A DNA stretch of 42,168 bases from Nocardioides sp. Root240. Lineage in GTDB: Bacteria > Actinomycetota > Actinomycetes > Propionibacteriales > Nocardioidaceae. Shown here piece by piece: positions 13,659-21,993 of this stretch. The position numbers were made by a program, and so were the translations under genes. The stretch spans positions 822,530-864,697 of the forward strand of contig NZ_LMIT01000002.1 in the NCBI RefSeq assembly GCF_001428825.1. Reading direction: 5' to 3'. The notes under the pieces were generated by a model, which did not search any database, was not told the origin of the DNA, and worked only from the letters and a program-made list of their open reading frames with translations. Position 1 is the stretch's first letter. Each line of letters opens with the position of its first letter.

Positions 13659-13850
13659 ATGGGACACCGAACCGACGACGAGCGCCGCAACGCCGAGCGC
13701 GCAGCCGAACGAGCGCACCTGCTCCCCGAGGAGGTCGCCGCCGGGAGCGACGACCCCGAGGCCCAGGCCGAGGCGATCCTGGACGAGTCCGACGAGCGGA
13801 CCGACGACCCGGAGGGCACCCGCCGCGAGAGTACCCAGACGCCGGACTGA
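13659..13850 (+). CDS. Small acidic hypothetical protein (63 aa)
   Basis: A polar peptide rich in Glu, Asp, Arg and Ala (MGHRTDDERRNAERAAERAH, then LLPEEVAAGSDDPEAQAEAI), probably helical first and disordered later. The pattern of an RAHLLPEEV core and a DPEAQAEAIL helix is common among small actinobacterial proteins of unknown role. It stands alone between a divergent gene and the ATPase gene, 136 bp upstream of the latter. Confidence 0.6.
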   Translation: MGHRTDDERRNAERAAERAHLLPEEVAAGSDDPEAQAEAILDESDERTDDPEGTRRESTQTPD

Positions 13851-13986
13851 GGGCCTCGCCGATGCGTCGGACCCCTGGATAACCATTGGCACGTCGGTGC
13901 TGCCGGGACGCACACTGGCCCACTGTGCTCGCGCCGTCCGGCGCGGGCGCAGCGCCCGTCCCGACGACCGACCGAAGGTGGTGACC

Positions 13987-15282
13987 ATGACCGACATCGA
14001 CGCGCTCGACCTCCTCGAGGAGGGAGCGACGCCTGCCCTGCGCCTGCTGGCCGACGCGATCGACCGCGAGTTCGCGCGTCGGAAGCCCGTCACGCCGACG
14101 GCCTACGAGCACGCCGCCTCGCTGCTCGGCGTCACCACCGACGCGGTGGAGGTGCTGAGCGAGTCCCCCGACCCGCCGGCGGCCCACGCCGTGGGGCGCT
14201 GGCTGCACGACGCGCAGGAGCGCTGGGGACTCACGGCCGCCGGTGCGGTCCCGACCGCGCCGGCGCTGACCGCCACGATCCCCGGCGCCTCGGGTGACGT
14301 GCGGGCGTTCACGGCGGCGACGGTGCTGCTGCCGGCGGGCACCCTGGCCGAGGTGCCCCTGGTGGTGCGGGTCGTCCTCGACCGCTTCGGTCCCGACGTC
14401 GACCTGATCGGCCGGGCACAGGACACGGCGGTGCTGCCGGAGGTGTTCGAGTCCTTCCTGCGCACCTGCCGCACGACCGCGTCGCCGTACTGGCGCGGCG
14501 CCTACCGGGTCACGTCCACCAACGCCGGCCTGCAGCTGCAGCGCTGGAGCGCCCCGAAGGCCTCCCGCGACCTGCTGAAGCTCGACGACGCGGTGTGGCA
14601 CACCATCGACCGCCGCGTGCACCGCGTGCTCGACCTCGCCGACGACCTCGCCGCCCGCGGTCTCGGCACCAGCACCGGCCTGCTCCTCGTCGGCCCGCCC
14701 GGCACCGGCAAGACCCAGCTCGGCACCGTCGTCGCCCACGAGCTCGCCGGCACCGCCACCGTGCTGGTCCCCGGCACCTACGTGACCGAGCACTTCCTCA
14801 CCGAGCTGTTCGACCTGGCCGCCGACCTGTCGCCGTGCCTGATCCTGATGGACGACCTCGACCTGATCGCCGGGGAGCGTGGCCAGACGAACCCGCACCG
14901 ATTGCGCGAGTTCCTCAACGTGATGGACGGCGGCCTCGCCGACCGCAGCGGCGTCGTCGTGATCGCCTCCACCAACGACCACCGCAAGATCGACAAGGCC
15001 GCGCGCCGCTCGTCGCGCTTCGACACGGTCATCAAGATGGAGGCGCCCAACGTCGAGGGGCGCCGCGCGATCCTCGGCCGCTACCTCGCCTGGTGCGACA
15101 CCGCGCTCGACCTCGACGCGGTCGCCCGCGCCACCGAGGGCGCCACGGGCGCCGACCTCAAGGAGCTCGTCCGCGCCACCGTGCTCGAGACCGACGACGC
15201 CGTGACCACGGCCGCGCTGCTCCACCAGGCCCGCGAGGGCGGGTGGCGCGAGCCGAAGCAGGCCGCGGGCCAGTACCTCTGA
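13987..15282 (+). CDS. AAA-family ATPase
   Basis: This 431-aa protein has a C-terminal AAA module: Walker A GPPGTGKT at 236-243, Walker B LILMDDLD near 285-292, sensor-1 VVIASTND, and an arginine-finger-like segment RRSSRFD. The N-terminal 200 residues form a private domain with no recognised fold (AYEHAASLLGVTTDAVEVLS early on, and the strand-rich QLQRWSAPKASRDLLKLDD just before the ATPase). The best match is the ATP-dependent unfoldase/remodelling group of single-AAA proteins. AAGG lies about 9 nt before the ATG. The substrate is unknown. It may be read with the comB-like gene 31 bp downstream. Confidence 0.85.
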   Translation: MTDIDALDLLEEGATPALRLLADAIDREFARRKPVTPTAYEHAASLLGVTTDAVEVLSESPDPPAAHAVGRWLHDAQERWGLTAAGAVPTAPALTATIPGASGDVRAFTAATVLLPAGTLAEVPLVVRVVLDRFGPDVDLIGRAQDTAVLPEVFESFLRTCRTTASPYWRGAYRVTSTNAGLQLQRWSAPKASRDLLKLDDAVWHTIDRRVHRVLDLADDLAARGLGTSTGLLLVGPPGTGKTQLGTVVAHELAGTATVLVPGTYVTEHFLTELFDLAADLSPCLILMDDLDLIAGERGQTNPHRLREFLNVMDGGLADRSGVVVIASTNDHRKIDKAARRSSRFDTVIKMEAPNVEGRRAILGRYLAWCDTALDLDAVARATEGATGADLKELVRATVLETDDAVTTAALLHQAREGGWREPKQAAGQYL

Positions 15283-15313
15283 CGTCGGCACGGGCGAGCA
15301 CTAGCCTCGAGCC

Positions 15314-16165
15314 ATGGCCGTCGCCCCCACCGCCCTGGACGTCGACCCGGCCCACACCCAGCACGCCAGCCGGATCCGGCTCGAGTGGGGACCGACCGGT
15401 GGTGCCGCGATCTGCGCCGGACCTCCCGCGGCCGACATCGCCGTGGTGGTCGATGTGCTGTCGTTCACCACGACGCTCTCGATCGCGACGCGCCGCGGCA
15501 CACGGGTCCACCCTTTCCCCTGGAAGGACGAGCGCGCCGCGGCCTACGCCGCGGAACGCAGGGCCGTGCTCGCCGTGGGCCGGTTCGAGGCGCAGCACCT
15601 CGACGACCCGCCGCCGAGCCTCTCGCCCGCGACCCTCCTCGCCAGCCGGTACGTCGCCCGCCTGGTCCTGCCCTCGCCGAACGGATCCACGATCTGCGCG
15701 GCCCTGCGCGACTCCCCCACGGCACCGACCGTCGTCGGGGCGTCCCTCCGGAACCGCACCGCCGTCGCGGACTGGCTCGCACCGCGCGTCGCCGCCGGCG
15801 CGACCGTGGCCGTGGTACCGGCGGGCGAGCGCTGGACGGACGGGAGCCTGCGGCCTGCGGTCGAGGACCTCTGGGGAGCGGGTGCCGTGCTCGACCGGCT
15901 GCTCGACCGGCTGCTCGGCGTGCTCGACGGGTCCGACGGCGCCCGCGGACCGGTCGCGATCAGCGCCGAAGTGCGGCACGCGGTCGCGGCGTACCGCCAC
16001 GTCGCCGACCAGCTCGCCCACGAGCTCCGGGCCTGCGCGAGCGGGCAGGAGCTGGTGGCGATCGGGTTCGGGGCCGACGTCGCTGCGGCGGCGGAGCTGG
16101 ACGCCGACGAGGTCGTGCCGGTGCTCACCGACGACGGTTTCGCCGCCGCGCCGGCTGGAGCCTGA
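15314..16165 (+). CDS. ComB-like 2-phosphosulfolactate phosphatase family protein
   Basis: This 283-aa protein has the ComB-family motifs VVVDVLSFTTTLSIATRRG (about 44-62) and LVLPSPNGSTI near 116-126. The founding enzyme hydrolyses 2-phosphosulfolactate in coenzyme M synthesis. Actinobacteria do not make coenzyme M, so the in vivo substrate is unknown. No signal peptide is visible. It follows the AAA ATPase by 31 bp and converges with the phasin-like gene. Confidence 0.82.
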   Translation: MAVAPTALDVDPAHTQHASRIRLEWGPTGGAAICAGPPAADIAVVVDVLSFTTTLSIATRRGTRVHPFPWKDERAAAYAAERRAVLAVGRFEAQHLDDPPPSLSPATLLASRYVARLVLPSPNGSTICAALRDSPTAPTVVGASLRNRTAVADWLAPRVAAGATVAVVPAGERWTDGSLRPAVEDLWGAGAVLDRLLDRLLGVLDGSDGARGPVAISAEVRHAVAAYRHVADQLAHELRACASGQELVAIGFGADVAAAAELDADEVVPVLTDDGFAAAPAGA

Positions 16166-16183
16166 CGACCAGGACCGACGCTC

Positions 16184-16199
16184 AGCCTGGAACCAGGCT
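16184..16199. terminator. Short convergent hairpin
   Basis: AGCCTGG (16184-16190) and CCAGGCT (16193-16199) form a 7-bp stem between the converging comB-like and phasin-like genes, touching the stop of the latter. It may act in both directions, but the 2-nt loop means some end pairs must open. Confidence 0.4.
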
Positions 16200-16798
16200 C
16201 AGTCGAGCTGCCGGGCGATCTCCGCCAGCACACCCTTGCGGTTCTTGCCCGCGACCTCCTGGTCCCGCAGCCGGCGCAGCGCGGAGGCGTCGAGGCCGGC
16301 GATCCGGGCCTTGACCTGGGCGACGGTCAGCGTGGACAGGTCCGGCAGCCCGTCGGCGCCGGCGGCCTTCGCCGAGGGGTCGACCACCGTCAGCCGAGGA
16401 CGCTTGCTCGCAGCCGGAGCCTCCGTGGCGGCGACCGGCACCCGAGCCGCCTCCGCAGCCCGGGGCGGCGCAGGCGTCCTCCGTCGCCCGGGCATCAGCT
16501 TGGGCGCCTGGGTCACCGCCTGGGCGATCCGTCCCGCGGTGGCCCGGACCGGCGCGGTCGCGGTCTCGGTGATCGTGTCCAGGACCTGCAGCAGCGCCTG
16601 GGAGTAGGCCTTGCTGGAGCTCAGCAGCTGTCCGAGCAGCTGGTCGGCCTCGGTGCGGGTGAGCGCGCCGCGGGTGACCATGTCGTCCATCAGCTCCTGG
16701 AGCTTGGTGGTCTGCACGGTCACGCTGTGCTCCAGCGCGCCGTGGAGGGCCCTCAGGTTCCGGGAGATCAGGTCCGCCGGCCCACCGCTGCGTGCCAT
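16199..16798 (-). CDS. Helical phasin-like protein
   Basis: This 199-aa protein starts with a heptad-rich helical region (about 10-95: ISRNLRALHGALEHSVTVQT, TKLQELMDDMV, EADQLLGQLL) like polyhydroxyalkanoate granule-associated proteins. A Pro/Ala/Arg-rich linker (about 95-145) and a short SAP-like C-terminal helix pair (LTVAQVKARIAGL..LRRLRDQEVAGKNRKGVL) follow. The ATG has a strong GGAGG 6 nt upstream. A role in granule coating or DNA association is inference; no enzyme motif is present. Confidence 0.6.
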   Translation of the reverse strand: MARSGGPADLISRNLRALHGALEHSVTVQTTKLQELMDDMVTRGALTRTEADQLLGQLLSSSKAYSQALLQVLDTITETATAPVRATAGRIAQAVTQAPKLMPGRRRTPAPPRAAEAARVPVAATEAPAASKRPRLTVVDPSAKAAGADGLPDLSTLTVAQVKARIAGLDASALRRLRDQEVAGKNRKGVLAEIARQLD

Positions 16799-16879
16799 CG
16801 AGTACCTCCAAGAGTCGTTCCCTGCAGGGTAGCCCCCGACGGGCGCCTCTGGGACGGGTCGCTGCAGGCGGGTCAGGGG

Positions 16880-18490
16880 TCAGTCATAGGCCGCCTCCAC
16901 CTGCCACGCCCCCGGCGTCTGCCAGCGCAGCAGCCAGGCCCGGCCGTCGACCCCGACGACCTGGAACCGGGCCGCCCGGCCGCCGGAGCCCGCCCCCAGC
17001 CACCAGGACTCGTCGACCGGCCACGGACCGGCCCACGAACCGACCGGATGCCAGCGTCGTCCGATCCGGAACCGCCACGGTGCACCGGTCACCTGGCCGC
17101 GGCTGGTGACGGCGACCGCGACGCCGGCCTCGTCGACGACCTCCGCCTCCAGCGCCTCGGCGAACACCCGGCTCGGCGCCGGCCCGGGGATCTGGCCCGG
17201 CCACGGCCGGTCGACCGGGCGCAGTCCGACCGGCCGCTCGCCCCACGGCACCAGGGCCTGGCGGTCGGTCGCGGCCCGCCCGCCCTGGCGCACGGGCACG
17301 CGCACGGCGTCGTAGCCGACCATGGCCTGCACCCGGGCCACCCCGCGCACCACCTGGTCGTCGGCCCCACCGCCCCACAGTCCGTCGACGTGGGCGCCGG
17401 CCGGCTCGACGGTGTCGGGCAGGAAGCGGACCAGGGCCACCGCGGAGGTGATCGTCTCCCCCGTCGACTTCCGGCTGCGCAGCCCGGAGCTCGCCATCCC
17501 GGCCTGCAGCTGCCAGTGCACCCGGTCGACGAGGTCACGGGAGGTGAAGCAGCGTGGGTGCAGCCAGGTACGCGCCGAGACGCCCTCCTCGAACTCCGCC
17601 TCGATCCGCACCCCGGTGGCCACCAGCTGCCGGTCGGTCAGTCCCGCGACGAACCGCTCCGCCGTCGTCCGGACGCTGAAGGTCACCGCCTCCGCCGAGT
17701 CGAGCGGGGGCTCGAAGGAGATCTCGCAGGTCAGCTCCGGCGGTGGGGTCCGCGAGGCGAGCCGGGTGACCTCCTCACCCTGCACGCGGCGCCAGACCTC
17801 GACGCCGTAGCTGCCGAACCGGTTGCTGACCGAGGCGCCCGAGAGCGCCGCGAAGTCACCGAGCAGCACCAGGCCGAGGCGCCGCAGCAGGTCGGAGAGC
17901 TCGGCCCCCTCCGGCCCGTCGTCGGCGAGCGCGGTCACCGGCAGCCCCCGCAGGAAATCCGCGGACCCGCCGGCCGGCACCACCAGGCAGCCCTGGGGCG
18001 GGGCCTCCCGGGCGGCCCGCTCGGCGGCGTAGAGGTCGTCGGCCGTGCCGAAGCGGCAGTCCCACACCCCCGCCCCGACGAGGTGCTCGGCCAGCACCGC
18101 CGCGGCGGTCTCCTCACCACCGATTCCCCCGCGGGCGAAGAAGCGACCCGGCGCGGGCAGCGCGAGCAGGCCCGGCCGCAGCGGCGCCACACCCGGGCGC
18201 ACCTCCTCGACCGCGCTGAGGACCGGCTCGAACCAACGCGCGTCACGGTCGGGGTTGGCGGTCAGCAGCACCAGCTCGGGGCAGCGCGCCTGGGCGTCGC
18301 GGCGGCGGTGACCACGGCGTACCCCCTCGGCCCGGGCGGTGGCGTTGCAGACCGTCACCCGGTTGTTGGCGAGCACGGCAGCGGGCGCGCTCACGTCGGC
18401 GACCGGGTCGTCGTCGGTGCGGGCGTCGGCGAGCTCGAGGAGTCCCGCGGTCACCGACCAGTCCGGGCACCACACGACCATGGTCCGCAT
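16880..18490 (-). CDS. imuB: ImuB, Y-family polymerase-like mutasome adaptor
   Basis: This 536-aa protein has the ImuB layout: Y-family N-terminus (MRTMVVWCPDW), little-finger-like middle, and the actinobacterial C-terminal extension ending WQVEAAYD. The catalytic carboxylates of true Y polymerases are not in place (CPDW and VEEVRPG replace the usual DMD and SIDE motifs), as known for ImuB, which scaffolds DnaE2 onto the beta clamp. The usual clamp motif QLPLWG appears as HVDGLWG at 367-373, keeping only LWG. It lies 10 nt after imuA' and is surely co-transcribed under the LexA box at 19132. Confidence 0.92.
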   Translation of the reverse strand: MRTMVVWCPDWSVTAGLLELADARTDDDPVADVSAPAAVLANNRVTVCNATARAEGVRRGHRRRDAQARCPELVLLTANPDRDARWFEPVLSAVEEVRPGVAPLRPGLLALPAPGRFFARGGIGGEETAAAVLAEHLVGAGVWDCRFGTADDLYAAERAAREAPPQGCLVVPAGGSADFLRGLPVTALADDGPEGAELSDLLRRLGLVLLGDFAALSGASVSNRFGSYGVEVWRRVQGEEVTRLASRTPPPELTCEISFEPPLDSAEAVTFSVRTTAERFVAGLTDRQLVATGVRIEAEFEEGVSARTWLHPRCFTSRDLVDRVHWQLQAGMASSGLRSRKSTGETITSAVALVRFLPDTVEPAGAHVDGLWGGGADDQVVRGVARVQAMVGYDAVRVPVRQGGRAATDRQALVPWGERPVGLRPVDRPWPGQIPGPAPSRVFAEALEAEVVDEAGVAVAVTSRGQVTGAPWRFRIGRRWHPVGSWAGPWPVDESWWLGAGSGGRAARFQVVGVDGRAWLLRWQTPGAWQVEAAYD

Positions 18491-18500
18491 CAGGGGCTCC

Positions 18501-19121
18501 TCATCCGGCGATCACCAGCTCGGAGCGCGCCGGCATCCGTCCGCCGCCGCGGGCGGCCAGCTCCACGTGCCGCTCGCGCAGTCGGCCGTTGCCGGCACCG
18601 ATGCCCAGCCAGGTGCTCCGCTCCGTGGCCAGCCGGACCTCGCACCGTGGCCAGTCCCCCTGCACGACCAGCACCCCGGCCCGGGCCCGGAGCCGGGCGT
18701 CGAGGATGCTCGCCGACTTCGCGTCGACTGAGCCGGGTGGTCGCAGCACCACCACCTTGAGCACGTCGACCAGCGCCGCGGTGACCTCGAGCCAGTGCTC
18801 ACCGGGCGCGGGCACCAGGACGGTGCGGGACAGGTCGATGCCCCACTGGTGCGCCGCCTCGACGCCGAAGTCGTCCCACCCGGCGAAGCCGACCCACTCC
18901 CCGGCCTGCGAGGCCCCCGCTGCCAGCGCCATGCCGAGGCTGGCCGAGTCGACGCCGTAAACCCCGCCGGTGCGCAGCCGGACCAGTCCGTCGAAGGCCG
19001 GCAGGGTCGGCACGGCCAACCGGGTGGGGCCGCCCTCGAGGGCCTGGATCCGACCGCGCAGCTGGTCGAGGACCGCACGCGGGTCGACCAGGTCAGGGGT
19101 CTCGAGGGGGCGGATGCTCAC
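18501..19121 (-). CDS. imuA': ImuA', RecA-like SOS mutasome protein
   Basis: This 206-aa protein precedes imuB and fits ImuA', a RecA-fold protein required with ImuB and DnaE2 for damage-induced mutagenesis. Visible segments are the variant P-loop region GGVYGVDSASLGMALAAG, WVGFAGWDDFGVEAA, and VLVVQGDWPRCEVRL. An open frame continues to 19250, but it would translate through the LexA box. The GTG at 19121 lies 10 bp after the box and 6 nt after a -10-like GAACAT, so a leaderless message is likely. It ends 10 nt before imuB. Confidence 0.88.
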   Translation of the reverse strand: MSIRPLETPDLVDPRAVLDQLRGRIQALEGGPTRLAVPTLPAFDGLVRLRTGGVYGVDSASLGMALAAGASQAGEWVGFAGWDDFGVEAAHQWGIDLSRTVLVPAPGEHWLEVTAALVDVLKVVVLRPPGSVDAKSASILDARLRARAGVLVVQGDWPRCEVRLATERSTWLGIGAGNGRLRERHVELAARGGGRMPARSELVIAG

Positions 19122-19131
19122 CCACCCATGT

Positions 19132-19147
19132 TCGAACATTTGTTCGA
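19132..19147 (-). promoter_or_regulatory. LexA (SOS) box of imuA'-imuB
   Basis: TCGAACATTTGTTCGA is a perfect actinobacterial LexA site, embedded in a longer dyad (TTCGAACATTTGTTCGAA). It covers the spacer and -10 of the inferred promoter on the minus strand, with TTGCTT as -35. Confidence 0.95.
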
Positions 19148-19218
19148 ACGAAGCAAGTGGCGGACCCCGTCCTGTGGAGATCCCGCCGATTGGGCAGGAA
19201 CTGCACGTCCCGAGGCGG

Positions 19219-19252
19219 AATTGTTGCGGTTTGGGACCAAACCGCAACAACT
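19219..19252 (-). terminator. 14-bp perfect inverted repeat after der
   Basis: TTGTTGCGGTTTGG (19221-19234) is the exact complement of CCAAACCGCAACAA (19237-19250). It begins 9 nt past the der stop, so it most likely terminates the der operon and insulates the imuA' promoter. Only the outer 12 pairs can form with a realistic loop. Confidence 0.75.
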
Positions 19253-19259
19253 TCGACGA

Positions 19260-20600
19260 CTACGAACGCCCGCGCTTCTCCCGCGGCTGCACCTTGATCT
19301 CGATCGGCGTACCGACGAACCCGAACTCCTCGCGGAGCCGGCGCTCGATGAACCGCTCGTAGCCCTGGTCGAGCTTGCCGGTGGTGAACAGCTTGAACAC
19401 CGGCGGCGCGCTCTGGACCTGGCTGCCGAACAGGATGCGCGGCTGCTTGCCGCCGCGCACCGGGTGCGGGTGCTCGGCGACGATGCGGCCGAGGAAGGCG
19501 TTGAAGGCGCCGGTCGAGATCCGGGTCTCCCAACCCTCGATCGCGCGGTGCAGCGCGGGGACGAGGCGGTCGATGTGCCACCCGGTCATCGCGGTGATGT
19601 TGATCCGCGGCGCCCACTGCACCTGCACGAGGTCGCGCTCGATCTCGCGGTCGAGGTAGTAGCGGCGCTCGGCGTCGACGAGGTCCCACTTGTTGAAGGC
19701 GATGACGAGCGCCTTGCCGGCCTCGCGCACCTCCTGCAGGATCCGCATGTCCTGCTCGGCGATGGACTCGTTGCCCGCCAGGACCAGCACGCAGACCTCG
19801 GCCCGCTCGATGGCGGTCGAGGTGCGCAGCCAGGCGTAGTACTCGTGGCCCGAGGCCTCCTTGACCCGCTTGCGGATGCCCGCGGTGTCGATGAAGCGCC
19901 AGGCCTCGCCGCCGAGCTCGACCAGCTCGTCGACCGGGTCGACGGTGGTGCCGGCGACGTTGTCGACGACGACCCGGTCCTCACCGGCGAGCTTGTTGAG
20001 CAAGGAGGACTTGCCGACGTTGGGCCGACCGACGATGGCGATACGACGGGGGCCACCGGGGGCGTCGTACTCGCGCTCGGGCGCCTCGGGCAGGACCGCC
20101 AGCACCGCGTCGAGCAGGTCGCCCGAGCCGCGGCCGTGCAGGGCGGAGACGACGATCGGCTCGCCGAGGCCCAGGTTCCACAGACCGAAGGCCTCCGCCT
20201 CGGTGCGCTCGTCGTCGACCTTGTTGGCCGCCAGCACGACAGGCTTGCCGGACTTGCGCAGCACCCGGACGACGGCCTCGTCGGCGTCGGTGATGCCGAC
20301 GGTCGCGTCGACCACGAACATCACGGCGTCGGCGAGGCTCACCGCGATCTCGGCCTGCGCCCTGATCTGCTCGGCCATGCCGCGGGCGTCCGGGTCCCAG
20401 CCGCCGGTGTCGACCAGCGTGAAGGCGCGTCCGCTCCACTCCGCGTCGTAGGAGACCCGGTCGCGGGTCACACCGGGGATGTCCTCGACGACGGCCTCGC
20501 GGCGGCCGAGGATGCGGTTGACCAGGGTCGACTTGCCGACGTTCGGCCGGCCGACGACGGCCAGGACCGGGACCACCCCGGTCGGGGCAGCTTCACTCAT
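19260..20600 (-). CDS. der: Ribosome assembly GTPase Der (EngA)
   Basis: Der acts in 50S subunit maturation. It has two tandem GTPase domains, each with GRPNVGKS (near 17-24 and 191-198), G4 motifs NKVD and NKWD, and a C-terminal KH-like domain ending in a basic tail ([13 protein letters not shown]). The 446-aa length is typical. The ATG at 20600 has AAGGAG 6 nt upstream and overlaps the end of plsC by 8 nt. It is the last gene of tyrA-cmk-plsC-der, followed by a perfect terminator-like dyad. Confidence 0.97.
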   Translation of the reverse strand: MSEAAPTGVVPVLAVVGRPNVGKSTLVNRILGRREAVVEDIPGVTRDRVSYDAEWSGRAFTLVDTGGWDPDARGMAEQIRAQAEIAVSLADAVMFVVDATVGITDADEAVVRVLRKSGKPVVLAANKVDDERTEAEAFGLWNLGLGEPIVVSALHGRGSGDLLDAVLAVLPEAPEREYDAPGGPRRIAIVGRPNVGKSSLLNKLAGEDRVVVDNVAGTTVDPVDELVELGGEAWRFIDTAGIRKRVKEASGHEYYAWLRTSTAIERAEVCVLVLAGNESIAEQDMRILQEVREAGKALVIAFNKWDLVDAERRYYLDREIERDLVQVQWAPRINITAMTGWHIDRLVPALHRAIEGWETRISTGAFNAFLGRIVAEHPHPVRGGKQPRILFGSQVQSAPPVFKLFTTGKLDQGYERFIERRLREEFGFVGTPIEIKVQPREKRGRS

Positions 20601-21309
20601 CACGATCTCCTTGCGGGAGCGGGCCCGGCAGGCTCCGCCCCGTCTCCTCGAGCGCGTCGGCGAGCCCGCTGCGCATGTGCGCGCGCAGGGCAGCCGACGT
20701 CAGACGTACATGATCCCTCGTCCGGGGCCAGGACACCGCATCGACGGCCATCGGCTCACCGACCACGATGTCGATCCGGGCCCGCTTCGGCGGCAGCGAG
20801 CTGCTCGTGCCGCCGGGCTCGCGGGTCCCCAGGAAGGTCAGCGGTACGACGGGCGCCCCCGTCACCAGCGCCAGGTACGCCGCCCCCGTGTGGAACTCCG
20901 CCAGGTCGCCGGGCCCGCGGGTGCCCTCCGGGAAGACGCCCACGGCGTGCCCGTCGCGCAGCACGCGCAGCGCCGTGCGGACCGCCCGCACGTCGGTGTG
21001 GAAGCGGTCGAGCGGGACCTGCCCCGCCCGGCGGAGGAACCAGCCCAGCGCCCCGCTGAACATCTCCTGCTTGGTCAACGCGTGCACCGGCCGCGGGGCG
21101 AAGATCGCCATCAGCGGGCCGTCGACGAAGCCGACGTGGTTGCCGGCCACGACGACCGGTCCACTGGCGGGGAAACGCTCCGGATGGTGGACGTGGACGT
21201 CGTACCGCCGCCGGATCAGCCAGCGCGACGTCGGACGCCCGCGGACCAGGAGCCAGCGGGCGGGTGGGGGGACCCCGTCGGAGCGGGGGGCGGCGTCGTG
21301 AGCGCTCAC
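20593..21309 (-). CDS. plsC: 1-acyl-sn-glycerol-3-phosphate acyltransferase (PlsC-like)
   Basis: This 238-aa protein has the acyltransferase motifs, although the usual catalytic HxxxxD appears as NHVGFVDG (His and Asp four residues apart, as required) and the second motif as [10 protein letters not shown]. Such enzymes acylate lysophosphatidic acid at the inner membrane face. The start GTG at 21309 overlaps the cmk stop by 4 nt (GTGA), and its end overlaps der by 8 nt. A longer open frame upstream is only the shadow of cmk. The placement between cmk and der is common in actinobacteria. Confidence 0.9.
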   Translation of the reverse strand: MSAHDAAPRSDGVPPPARWLLVRGRPTSRWLIRRRYDVHVHHPERFPASGPVVVAGNHVGFVDGPLMAIFAPRPVHALTKQEMFSGALGWFLRRAGQVPLDRFHTDVRAVRTALRVLRDGHAVGVFPEGTRGPGDLAEFHTGAAYLALVTGAPVVPLTFLGTREPGGTSSSLPPKRARIDIVVGEPMAVDAVSWPRTRDHVRLTSAALRAHMRSGLADALEETGRSLPGPLPQGDRDE

Positions 21310-21983
21310 ACGCTCTCCGTCACCAGTCCCACCACGATGTCGATGACCTCGTCCAGGGTGCGGTCGGTGGAGTCGATGTGGACCGCGCCGTCGACCTTGG
21401 TGAGCGGTGCCACCGCCCGACCGGAGTCGATCTCGTCGCGGGCGAGGAGCGAGGCCTCGGTGGCGGCGACGTCGGCGCCGCCGTTCTCGAGGGCGCGGCG
21501 GGCGGCACGGGCCGACGGGTCGGCGGTCAGGTAGACTTTCACCTCGGCGCCGGGGCACACGACGGAGCCGATGTCGCGCCCCTCGACGACGATCCCCCCG
21601 TCACCGACGATCTCGCGCTGCAGGTCGACCAGTCGCGCCCGCACCTCGGGCACGGCGCTGACCGGCGAGACCGCGGCGTTGACCTCGTCGCTGCGGATCT
21701 CGACGGAGACGTCGGTGCCGTCGACCGTGATGGCCGGGGCGAGCGGGTCGGTGCCGGAGACGATGACCGGGTCGAGGGCACGCGCGGCGACGGCGTCCGC
21801 GTCGTGCACGTCGACGCCCTGGCGCAGCATCCACCACGTCATCGCGCGGTACTGCGCCCCCGTGTCGAGGTAGCGCAGCCCCAGCCGGTCGGCCACGGCC
21901 CGGCAGGTGCTCGACTTGCCCGAGCCCGAGGTCCCGTCGACTGCGACGACGACGTTGACCGGCACCTGCACCTGCTCATTCAC
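21306..21983 (-). CDS. cmk: Cytidylate kinase
   Basis: This 225-aa enzyme phosphorylates CMP and dCMP. The P-loop is DGTSGSGKSS near the start, the substrate region is LRYLDTGAQYRAMT, and the CMP-binding insert holds VVEGRDIGSVVCPGA. The GTG start at 21983 is 10 nt from the end of tyrA, so the two are co-transcribed; its end overlaps plsC. The order cmk then der is strongly conserved in actinobacteria. Confidence 0.96.
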   Translation of the reverse strand: MNEQVQVPVNVVVAVDGTSGSGKSSTCRAVADRLGLRYLDTGAQYRAMTWWMLRQGVDVHDADAVAARALDPVIVSGTDPLAPAITVDGTDVSVEIRSDEVNAAVSPVSAVPEVRARLVDLQREIVGDGGIVVEGRDIGSVVCPGAEVKVYLTADPSARAARRALENGGADVAATEASLLARDEIDSGRAVAPLTKVDGAVHIDSTDRTLDEVIDIVVGLVTESV

Positions 21984-21993
21984 GGCCCGCAGA

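Noticed and set aside
19122..19250. Upstream extension of imuA' to 19250
   Set aside because: It would translate the LexA box and the der terminator dyad, so the GTG at 19121 is preferred.
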